Below, piece by piece: positions 52,401-59,772 of a stretch of DNA of 64,000 nucleotides. The position numbers and the translations under genes were made by a program. The DNA comes from Spodoptera frugiperda (lineage: Eukaryota > Arthropoda > Insecta > Lepidoptera > Noctuidae): contig NC_064231.1 of NCBI RefSeq assembly GCF_023101765.2, positions 3,982,501 through 4,046,500 of the forward strand, written 5' to 3'. Each line of letters opens with the position of its first letter. Positions within the stretch are counted from its first letter, which is position 1. Below the pieces are notes generated by a model. It saw only the letters and a list, made by a program, of their open reading frames with translations. It was not told the DNA's origin and made no database searches.

Positions 52401-55400
52401 ATTCCTCTTGTTACCAGATGACGGTCGTGTGTTCGTGTGCGGCTCCAACACCGAAGGACAGCTGGGCCTGGGCGAGGACACGCGCTCCTGCGTCAAGTTC
52501 ACTGAACTCAAGTTCATGGAGAAGATCGCCTTCGTCGAGTGCGGATACTATCACACTGTGTTTATTACTGGTTAGTTTTTTTATGGAATAGGAGGCAAAC
52601 TAGTAAACGGGTCACCCGATGGTAAGCGATCAGCGCCGCCCGTGGACACTTGAAACACCAGAGGCGTTACAAGTGCGTTGCCGGCCTTTTAGGGATTAGG
52701 AATTTAAGAGTTGTTGGGGAATCGGGGATTGGGAAGGAAGGTAATTGGGCTTCCGGTAATCTCACACAACGAAACATAACGCAAGCGTTGTTTCACGTCG
52801 GTTTTCGGTGAGGCCGTGGTATCACTCCGGTCGGGCCGACCCATTCGTACAGAAGCATGTCTCTCCCACACTTAATTTTTCTGGTACTTTATCTGTTTAT
52901 AATCTAAATCGAAATGATAAATTTACCAGTGAATTACACAACTACACAATTTTCATTTCGTTCACGATGCATGGTTGTCGTAGTGACTGAGAACTTGACG
53001 TGGATTTGATTCCCGCAACAACAACTTTTTATCAGATTTTCAAAATTATTGCACCAGCTTTATGGGCATAATTTACACTTTATTACATATAAAATACATA
53101 ATAAAGTCCTAAAAAATATTAATTTAAAAATACTAGAATACTTTTAGGTTACGAGTACAAAAGTAACCTTAAAATATAAAGCATATTCATGTTTTCGAAA
53201 TACCATATCAAACGCCATGTACAATTAAAATGATATATGTATAATTATAATCAGTCATTTAAACTATAGGTAGATTGATGGCCTTTATAAATTAAACAAG
53301 TCATGCGATCATTCAAGAATTGTAACATCCCACCCAAAACATAAATGTGAAAGGCTGCCAAGTTCGATAATATTGGAATGCTTCGCCTATAAAAGAAGTG
53401 AGATCTAAATAAGTACCAAGTTCCATACACAGACCTCAGTTAAAAATGATATAACAAGTTGGCAAGTTTTCACACACTTTGTTATAAACCTACTAAACGC
53501 AATGAGTCAAGTATATAATTTTCTATTAAAACTTGCCAAGTTATATCATTTTTAACTGAGGTCTGTGTATGGAACTTGGTACTTATTTAGATCTCACTTC
53601 TTTTATAGGCGAAGCATTCCAATATTATCGAACTTGGCAGCCTTTCACATTTATGTTTTGGGTGGGATTTCATTTATTTTTGTAAGGTTTATTTTCTTTT
53701 TTCTTATTTTACTTTACTTTGACTAAATACAAACCCTCGTAACGAATTTTAGGTCGGTACGACCATTGGAAGATATAGATATTTTTTTTGTTTTAGTTCC
53801 TTAGGGGTATGAATTTACACCTTCATTATTTTTAAAACCGACTCACACTTGGCCATTTTCAGATTTTTTCCTTTACCTTGACCTAAAGACCTACCTCCAT
53901 GCCAAATTTCAAGTCAATACGACCATTGGAAGTGGTCTAGGTTTTTGATGAGTGAGTGAGTGAGTGAGTGAGTCAGTCAGTCAGTGAGTGTATAGTAAAA
54001 ATAGCGATTTTCTGACGTCAATATCTCAAGACCTACAATAGGTACATTAATGAAATTTTGTATTTTAGATAAGTAAGTAGATCTCGACAGATACTAGAAA
54101 TTTCATATGCGTAGATAAAATAGATTTTGAGTTATAGGTGGGTCGAACTTGGCCCGAAATGGTTCGTGTAATATAACCCACGGCTGGTGTGTCGGTTTTT
54201 TGCTCGAACTTGGCGGACACACTGCCGTGTGTCTAGATAATAATATTCAACCTCGTAGCCCTCGTAGGCCTCGTAGCCGATCAATCTATGCCGTAGCAAT
54301 TTGCTACGAGCTCGTCAATGCTACGCGGTCATCAATGCTACGAATATTCATGACTGTGCGCTGTTTTGTTATTGTTTGTGTATTATGTAGTCATTTTATG
54401 CCGTAGCTGTTTAACAAATAATGTATAGTAATATTTTTTAAACTCGTAGTACTGCTACGAAAGTACTAATAATAGATTAATATTTAAAGTTGCAGTTAGA
54501 CATTAGAATTAGTTAAGAGTTTATTGTTAGAAAAATAATGTCGATTATTATCGAACAGAGATTCAATAATTCAGTCCACTAGCTCCTTAATGTACAACGA
54601 AACTACGTTGAACTAAAAGATACTTCATAAAATATTAAATTAAATAAAACCGTTCCTGTTTTAAAACATTTCACTTATTTATTTATCTCTGCTAACCCCC
54701 AACAGCCAAAGGCGCAGTCTTCGTAACAGGAGACAATGAGAACCAAAAACTTGGAATACCAGACAAACCCTCAACGGTATACGTGCCCGAAGTACTACCT
54801 CTCACCATACCGATCAAGAGCGCATGTTGCGGTGCAGCCCATACATTCCTCCTCTCCATGGACGAAAGCAAGATCCTGGCCTTCGGATCCAATGAAAAAG
54901 GTCAACTTGGCCTTCCCAAAGAGGTGGAACATGTGACAGAACCCACTGAGATAGACATGGAGAAAATGTTTGATGGATACCAACTGAAGCTAGTCGCGTG
55001 TGGTGCGATGCACACTGCGTTTGTCACAGGTAATATCGATTTTATTAAAAAATGTACTTGTAAGTTAAGTTAAGGTTAGTTCAGTTTTGTTCTATAGCAC
55101 GCCGCGAACGGTAAGCAGATTGGTAAAGTGTAGGGTCTTTTAAAATTCGAGCGTATTATAAAATTTGTGTTTATAACTATCTTCATAGAGTGGTATTTAA
55201 AAAATATGCATTTCTGTCTCTACTTCCCGTACTGTGTCGTAAATAAATACTCTCATCAGCGCGGCAATAACACACAGCTGCTTATCCAGTATAAAATAAT
55301 CGAGTGTCAAGTACAATTCGACCTGAGACCTTTTCATAAACACAACTGCGTACGTACGTATTTACTTACATAATATTTGTTCACAAACGCTAAGTGAATA

Positions 55401-57257
55401 TTTAGGAAATGACACACATTTCATTTATTTGAAAGCGTCGTTCCAATTCATCAAAAGCAGACATTTTTACTGACATACATTCGATATCTAATGTAATTGG
55501 CTCATTTTCATTGTCACGTCAACACAAATAGTGTCTAAATTGCCCTCGGCGGCGCGGTATGATCAGTATTCGATTACCGTTTGTCGTCGCTGGTCGTATT
55601 AAACTTCGGTTTCGTTACAGACAACGGATTGCTTTACGCCTGCGGTGAGTCCCGGCACAATAAACTGTGTTTGGAAGAAATTGACGATGCCGGCAACGCA
55701 AACGAGGCAGTCCCCAATCAATACACACCTAAGCGGGTCACTGCTATGAATGGGCACATCGTAGACAATGTGGCCTGCGGCGGGTGCCACACTTTACTGA
55801 CTGCCACCAAAGGCTCTAACGCGGACTTCACCAACAACGACTTCAATCTCGTCAACGAACAAACTAGGCAGATCTCTTTAACCGAACTTCCACCGCTACA
55901 GAAGGTACCAGCCATGAACAAAGCCGAAGAACACTCGCACGTAATCGAGGACATCACGAACTCCAACATTGACGTGCACAACACCGATAACGTGAATGGA
56001 AATGTGAACGAAGAGACTGGATCGATAGATTCATTAGAGGCCAACGTCAGCGGCTCCCACATAGTAAACATAAACGACCTTGAGAACGAAAACGGAAGCA
56101 CGCATGACGCGCCCGACGTAAACACTCAACCGATTGATGGAGAAACTAAAGTCATGGCGGTCATGGAGAGTATGGACACTATGGCTGACAAGGCGGAAAG
56201 TAAAGTTGAAGAAATCGTTACAAGTGTTACAGACAAAGTGAATGAGAAAGTGGAAATAGTTGAGGAGTTTGTGAAAAAAGCTGCAGTAGTGCCTCCTGTG
56301 ATACACGATGAAGCTAAGAAAATACTGGACATTCCGGACAAAATGACAGAGGTAGCAAATTCACCTCCACCGAAGACGCCGATATTACCGGAACTATTAC
56401 ACATTCCTGACTTGAGTCAGATAAGTCCGGTGCTCAGTAAACACAGTGACGATGGGCAAAAAAGTGAAGCGGGACAGTCAGAGAACGAAACGATTCCGTG
56501 TGGGTCAGACAAGTCTAGTCCACAGGCGGGTAAGACAAAGACACAAGCTGTGATGCCTATTGTTAGGAGCGAAGATCATATCGACGGCGCTGAAGATGGG
56601 GAGCATAACGAAGATGGTGACGTTGTAGTACACAAATCTCCGGAAAAAGGCCGCTTCGCACGCATGTTCCAGACGATCAGAGATAAAGAACACTCGTGTA
56701 TGGGCAAAGGGAAAGTTATTGAAGAAAAAGTTGTTGGTAAGTTGTTGTTGTTTACGTCACGAGACGTTTGTTTACGAAGCTTGCATGTTGGAAACGATTT
56801 ATTTTTGCGAGACGACTCCATTTAGTCTTACGGAGATGTGACATGAACGGCAATGTATAATGTAAAATAATAACAGCATATGTGTGACATATGTGCAATT
56901 TCGCATAATATCACACCTTCTATTCTCCAAAAAAAAAACAAAATTGCACATACATATTTAATAGAACACTAATTGTTCTCCAGTTTTAAGCTCCGTGTAA
57001 TAAGTAACGAGCCTATTACAATACGACAATTACAAATTCAGCCCTCATACGAGTACTAGAGAGTTTCTTTTCCTTCGAATTCTTTACTAGACGAATGAAG
57101 CAGTCAATGTATAGATAGTAAATACTATAATATAATTTTTTCAGAAAACGTCCATAAAGGCATCGACACAGCCGAGGATGGCATCCACAAAGTTGAGGAA
57201 ACCATTGAGACAGAAATCAGGAACCAAACCAACTCCAGAACGTGCACGATACTATAA
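43427..57257 (+). CDS. RPGR: RPGR homologue (RCC1-domain GTPase regulator with CTIL prenylation box)
   Basis: Eight exons splice to 722 codons: 43427-43445, 49533-49658, 50280-50435, 50862-51020, 52418-52570, 54706-55029, 55621-56736 and 57145-57257. Every junction is phase 1 with GT/AG borders. Residues 7 to about 370 are RCC1 repeats (ISCGDEHSA, WGQLGLG, EGQLG, CGYYHTVF, KGQLGLP, CGGCHTLL). The start GAVFTFGKSHFAEN is very close to vertebrate RPGR, as I remember that protein. Residues about 370-680 are acidic, Glu/Asn/Asp-rich and probably disordered. The protein ends in CTIL (718-721), a CaaX box of geranylgeranyl type and the same tetrapeptide as the human constitutive isoform. RPGR acts at the ciliary transition zone with RPGRIP1-type partners and binds PDE6D through its lipid; in an insect, ciliated sensory neurons and sperm flagella are plausible sites (inference). 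The first exon encodes only six full codons. Introns are loaded with SINEs and LINE tails. 721 residues is near the usual size. Confidence 0.95.
44101..44132. repeat. Short hairpin in RPGR intron 1
   Basis: CTAACCGACT and AGTCGGTTAG form 10-bp arms around an A-rich loop, at the left edge of the family C copy. Confidence 0.75.
44135..45020 (+). repeat. Family C copy split by a LINE
   Basis: The left half at 44135-44230 (GCACGATTATCTCGCGTTTG) and the right half at 44933-45020 (TCAGACTTAGGAGAAGG, ending CAGTAAAGAAAATTGAAG) match the uninterrupted copy at 345-510. The interruption is the LINE at 44231-44932. Confidence 0.75.
44231..44932 (-). mobile_element. R1/Jockey-type LINE, 5'-truncated, 9-bp target duplication
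   Basis: The insertion has poly(A) (seen as poly(T) at 44231) at its 3' end and is flanked by TTCAGACTT at 44222-44230 and 44933-44941. On the minus strand a frame ending at 44535 encodes the C-terminus of the reverse-transcriptase ORF: GHGSFGRFLFLIGREE, the CHHC...HTLAVC zinc-knuckle-like pattern, then AVMLAKEEAGRVRER and DLRPP. Nearly identical to the copy at 61369-62135; I count about seven differences. It lies in RPGR intron 1. Confidence 0.88.
45540..45675. mobile_element. MITE family I, copy 1
   Basis: The left part CCTTCGTACGAGTTAGG then TTTACGTTAAAAGTAATCC and the right part GCACTCTCGTTTCGATGAG then TACTGATG pair imperfectly. The internal GACCAATCAGAATGCC is shared with the copies near 51.5 and 57.9 kb. 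Confidence 0.5.
45833..45987 (-). mobile_element. LINE tail (family A) with 12-bp target duplication
   Basis: TTTACTAGACTT flanks it at 45833-45844 and 45976-45987. Between lie T-rich sequence, GGAGGAAAATCATCTAATGA and the rest of the tail to CCCCAGTAACC. Part of the GGCGAGGCGAGAG segment is deleted. Confidence 0.82.
46479..46665 (+). mobile_element. tRNA-derived SINE family B, copy 3
   Basis: GGTGGCTGCCCGGCTGCC, GTGTCGCAGGTTTGGTC (decayed B box), TTTTTTGTGTGATCC, AATTGTTGTTTCGGGTCTG, and GCATTCACAACACAAGCG then TCCTAGAGTGGGGC. Confidence 0.68.
47360..47445 (-). repeat. Family D fragment, copy 5
   Basis: TATGGAATACCGGTAAACGAGC, AATCACCTGATAGTAAACAA and GCCCATGGACACTTGAAGCAC. Only the end of the element remains. 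Confidence 0.6.
47926..48230 (+). mobile_element. tRNA-derived SINE family G, near full length
   Basis: The 5' end carries a tRNA-like promoter: AGTGGCCCAGAGGCTTAAG (A box) and GTGGATTCAAAACC (B box). It runs on through AGGAGGAAACCTGGCC and CACATTGAGCAAGCGTGG to AGCAGTGGGCTTACTGCTGA. The reverse complement of its end occurs at 36780. Confidence 0.72.
48235..49080. other. RPGR intron 1, unassigned AT-rich part
   Basis: No exon or clear repeat recognised. The other gaps of RPGR intron 1 (45020-45530, 46670-47350) look the same. Confidence 0.5.
49085..49245 (-). repeat. Retroposon family D, copy 6
   Basis: TTACAAGTGCGTCGCTGGC, GTTGTTGGGGAATCGAGG, ATCACTCCGGTCGTGC, then GCATGGCTCTCCTACAC. Both ends are decayed. 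It sits about 290 bp upstream of RPGR exon 2. Confidence 0.65.
50515..50665 (+). mobile_element. tRNA-derived SINE family B, copy 5
   Basis: GAGTGGCAACAGCACAAC, CAGATTACATTCCCGCAG (decayed B box), CACTTTGTGTGATCC, then AACTCCTAGTGTGGAGC. In RPGR intron 3. Confidence 0.55.
50738..50825 (+). mobile_element. tRNA-derived SINE family B, copy 4 (head only)
   Basis: GCACGGTGACTGGGCAACCG and GAAGCGGGTTCAATTCCCGC keep both pol III boxes. It breaks off soon after AACTCTTTGTCTCATC, 40 bases before RPGR exon 4. Confidence 0.7.
51032..51210 (-). mobile_element. LINE tail (family A) with 10-bp target duplication
   Basis: ATCACTAGCT flanks it at 51032-51041 and 51201-51210. Between are poly(T), GGGGAAAATCATCC and the tail to GCAGCTCCG. 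It lies 11 bases after the exon 4 donor of RPGR. Confidence 0.87.
51445..51605. mobile_element. MITE family I, copy 2
   Basis: ACGTTAACGCAATCGACACG and the complement of CATTTCGATCGCATTAATTA form imperfect arms. The centre has CTCTGATTGGCCTGCTCC and CAACTAATCAGAGG, as in the other two copies. Confidence 0.5.
51606..52417. other. RPGR intron 4, remaining AT-rich part
   Basis: No further element was identified. GAAGTTTCG words at 52127-52310 occur in both orientations and may be a decayed repeat. Confidence 0.4.
52576..52880 (-). mobile_element. Retroposon family D, copy 7, near full length
   Basis: Minus orientation, starting with T-rich sequence just after the exon 5 donor: AACGGGTCACCCGATGG, TTACAAGTGCGTTGCCGGCC, GGGGAATCGGGGATTGGG, ACGCAAGCGTTGTTTCACG, TCACTCCGGTCGGGCCG, then CTCTCCCACAC. 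Confidence 0.78.
53327..53668. mobile_element. 340-bp foldback element in RPGR intron 5
   Basis: The left arm, from ATCCCACCCAAAACATAAA at 53327 to about 53475, is matched almost base for base by the reverse complement of about 53530-53668. The loop of roughly 60 bases includes CAAGTATATAATTTTC. No coding capacity and no clear target duplication. Confidence 0.9.
53750..54480. repeat. Repeat with TGAG microsatellite and CTACG-rich part
   Basis: ATACGACCATTGGAAG occurs twice (about 53758 and 53917). 53946-53990 is a GTGA/GTCA tetranucleotide run. 54250-54460 is dense in CGTAG and CTACG words in both orientations (GCTACGAG, GCCGTAGC). The pattern recalls lepidopteran retroposons with simple tails, but the class is uncertain. 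Confidence 0.55.
55030..55620. other. RPGR intron 6
   Basis: No repeat or exon recognised. A frame runs through 55581-55620 into exon 7, but the TTACAG acceptor at 55615-55620 fits the phase of exon 6. Confidence 0.6.
56737..56825 (+). other. Possible intron-retention extension of RPGR exon 7
   Basis: If the donor at 56737 is skipped, the frame stays open for 29 more codons and ends at TAG 56823-56825. This would give an isoform without the CTIL prenylation box. The extension shows no recognisable domain. It parallels the alternative RPGR isoforms of mammals, but only the open frame is seen here. Confidence 0.3.
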
Positions 57258-57290
57258 TTATTGTTTCCGTCTTCTCCTACATTTAGCTTA

Positions 57291-57296
57291 AATAAA
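57291..57296 (+). promoter_or_regulatory. Polyadenylation signal of RPGR
   Basis: A canonical AATAAA lies 34 bases after the RPGR stop codon, so the 3' UTR would be very short. It comes before the MITE that begins at 57357. Confidence 0.55.
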
Positions 57297-57356
57297 ACCT
57301 TTGTATTATTGCTACTTGTTTACTCTTTATTCTCTCTTTTGAAATTAATTTTACTA

Positions 57357-57468
57357 CCGTACTCAGAGTCATTTAATGATTACTTAACCCAGTCCTTAGC
57401 AATTGTTTTCGAAACAAAATCGTTACTAAGGAATAGTATCAGTAATCATTAAATGACTCTGAGTGCGG
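57357..57468. mobile_element. MITE family J, copy 1
   Basis: 112 bp with long terminal inverted repeats (CACTCAGAGTCATTTAATGA then TTAC; 1 mismatch in the outer 25). The inner part AAACAAAATCGTTACTAAGG continues the pairing. It begins 61 bases after the RPGR AATAAA signal. Confidence 0.82.
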
Positions 57469-57837
57469 CAGTTAGTGTTAGATGGATCAAAGTACTGGGT
57501 CCTGGTTCATAACTGGGTCAAGGACTTATGGTAACGCCTAGACAAACGTATTGTGGTGACATTATATTTGTTGGAGGGGGTCAGCTAAGTGGAGCAACGA
57601 TATCCGCAAGGCTGCTGACAGTGGTTGAATCCAAAGTGGAAGGGTCTGGTATAACAAGAAGTGGAAATGGGATATAATGATGAATAATGGTCACTACAGA
57701 AAAAACTTACAAAACATTTTGACTAAATAATATTTATTCATGTTATCACTTAGATATACAAGTAAGTACAAATATTATATTATCACAGAAATACGTTACA
57801 TAATAATGTACTTCTCAAGTACTCAAAGCCCTGTAGG

Positions 57838-57990
57838 TATCAGTGCCCTTAGTACGTGTTTGCTTTACGTTTAACGTAATCGAAACGAGAACGCGTTCGG
57901 GGCTCCGATTGGCCGGCTCGAATGAATCAACCAATCAGAGCGCCGAACGCGCTCTGATTGGTTGATGCAAATTCATACTAAAGGTATTGA
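57838..57990. mobile_element. MITE family I, copy 3
   Basis: Ends CAGTGCCCTTAGTACG and the complement CAATACCTTTAGTATG are inverted. Inside is an exact 17-bp-arm hairpin at 57926-57966 (ATCAACCAATCAGAGCG) with a 7-base loop. Confidence 0.65.
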
Positions 57991-58287
57991 TGACATTTTG
58001 TAAGTATTCATTAAAAAACCGCATATTTATCACAAAACATAATGCTTAAAGCGTGCTCTACCCCCATACATAAATGGCATTTCAACTCTATACATATAAT
58101 TTTCTATTACCTCGTACGAATAGTTGAAATTGACATTCGATAAACTACATCAAACATTGAATTTTTCTATTCACTCGTTCGAAAAGAAATTGAATGTAAT
58201 TATCTAGAGGGGATAGACCAAAAGAATGCTTGTATCGTAAGCAACTCATGAGTGGCCCATTCGTCATTATCTATCATTAAGATATAG

Positions 58288-58455
58288 GGTGACTGGTAAT
58301 TAGTGAAAGCTCGCGCGCGCGAAATTTTGTTGTTTTTTTATTGTAATAAAAATAAAACTAATGAGTATACAAAAAAAAGTTTCTACGGGAAAGTTGTTTG
58401 TAATCATGAGTACAATCACGTGTTTAAATATCGTTCACTAATTATCAGTCACCCT
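58288..58455. mobile_element. Small MITE with 20-bp inverted ends
   Basis: GGGTGACTGGTAATTAGTGA at the left and the near-exact complement of TCACTAATTATCAGTCACCC at the right enclose about 128 bp that includes a CGCGCGCG run. AGGG/CCCTATAT flanks suggest a TA-containing target (ATATAGGG ... CCCTATAT). Confidence 0.65.
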
Positions 58456-58709
58456 ATATAACGCAATTGAGATTATTCTACGAGGCGGTTAGACGGCTAA
58501 ATAACAAATATTTTTGAGTACTTATACCTACTTAGTAACACAGATTAGGTATACAATTATACAACGGACGTAAAATATTTAAAACTTTAATCTAATATAA
58601 TATATGTACCAGTCAAATTACCTAACATATAAATACAAACATCACTTGTAAAATGCTATTAAAATTGAAATCAGTAGTAAAAAAAGAAACTAAAAACACA
58701 AATAGCCTT

Positions 58710-58811
58710 ACTCAGAGTTATTTAATGTTTACTTTACCTAGAACGTAGGAAATGTTTTCATAATTGTTTCTAAGTAATAACAGTTTAAGTATTTATTAAA
58801 TGTCTCTGAGT
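58710..58811. mobile_element. MITE family J, copy 2
   Basis: ACTCAGAGTTATTTAATGTTT and the complement ACTCAGAGACATTTAATAAA pair as in copy 1 at 57357-57468. More decayed. Confidence 0.72.
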
Positions 58812-59052
58812 ATCTACAACAGTTGAACTTAAGCAATTCTAAGATTAAAAACCACAATTATGTGTTTTTTTTAATAAAACCAGACTGATTTGTCTATTCA
58901 TTTCTTGTATTATGTATTATATATATGTATTAAAATAAAATATAGTAAAATAAAAATCGAATTTATAAGCCAGAATTACGCAACTGTAATACGTGATTCA
59001 AATGCAATAGGGTAGTATCTAATTTGTTTTTAATGTCCGTCTGGTGTTATAT

Positions 59053-59370
59053 TTTTAAGTGTGGGAGAGCCATGCTTCGGCACGAATGGGCCGGCTCGAC
59101 CGGAGTGATACCACGGCCTCACAGAAAACCGACGTGAAACAACGCTTGCGTTGTGTTTCGTTGTGTGAGTGAGGTTACCGGAGCCCCAATCTTCCCCATC
59201 CCCGATTCCCGAACAACAACCCTTAAATTCCTAACTCCCAAAAAGCCGGTAACGCACTTGTAACGCCTCTGGTGTTTCAAGTGTCCATGGGCGGCGGCGA
59301 TTGCTTACCATCAGGTAATATGTCTGCTCGATTACCGGCTTGTTTCATAAAAAAAAAAAAAAAAAACATT
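59053..59370 (+). mobile_element. Retroposon family D, copy 8, with poly(A)
   Basis: This is the most complete copy. It runs GTGTGGGAGAGCCATGC, GCCGGCTCGACCGGAGTG, AACGCTTGCGTTGTGTTTCG, CCCCATCCCCGATTCCC, GTAACGCACTTGTAACGCC, CCATGGGCGGCGGCGATTGC, TTACCGGCTTGTTTCAT, then 18 A. The poly(A) fixes the 5' to 3' direction of the family. No reading frame and no clear pol III boxes, so SINE versus truncated LINE is open. Confidence 0.8.
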
Positions 59371-59772
59371 AGCCACGCATTTTTTCTGTTCTTACAACAT
59401 TAAATACTTTCGTACATTGATTTGGAATATTGTGTCACGTCATTTACTATATTTTATATGGTAACGTGACGTAACGACCTCCTGCTCCTAAACATAACTT
59501 CGTATATCTAAGTATTGTAACCTTATATGACAAAATAAAAAAGTACGTATCTAACATTTTTATACTGACATGGTCACTAGTAGATATTTCGGCACTGTTG
59601 TATAATAACAAAAACGAATAAATATGGTAAATATCCCGTTTTTAGTTCTAATGATATTAATATTTTTTAGTTATCTAACTGACAGACTAATTCAATTTTT
59701 AATTTTCATACACTATCTACTATGACATAGTAACATATAAACATAGTACGTTATATCTATTCATATTTTAAG

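Larger units (their letters stand above)
57991..59050. other. Intergenic DNA between convergent genes
   Basis: AT-rich. Besides MITE J copy 2, GGGTGACTGGTAATTAGTGA (58288-58307) and TCACTAATTATCAGTCACCC (58436-58455) form an inverted pair, so 58288-58455 is probably another small foldback. No gene seen. Confidence 0.55.

Noticed and set aside
53946..53990. TGAG/TCAG run as a CRISPR-like or functional array
   Set aside because: It is a simple tetranucleotide microsatellite inside an interspersed repeat.
55581..55620. RPGR exon 7 extending upstream to an ATG at 55581
   Set aside because: The TTACAG acceptor at 55615-55620 joins exon 6 in phase and keeps the RCC1 repeat, so the upstream codons are intron.
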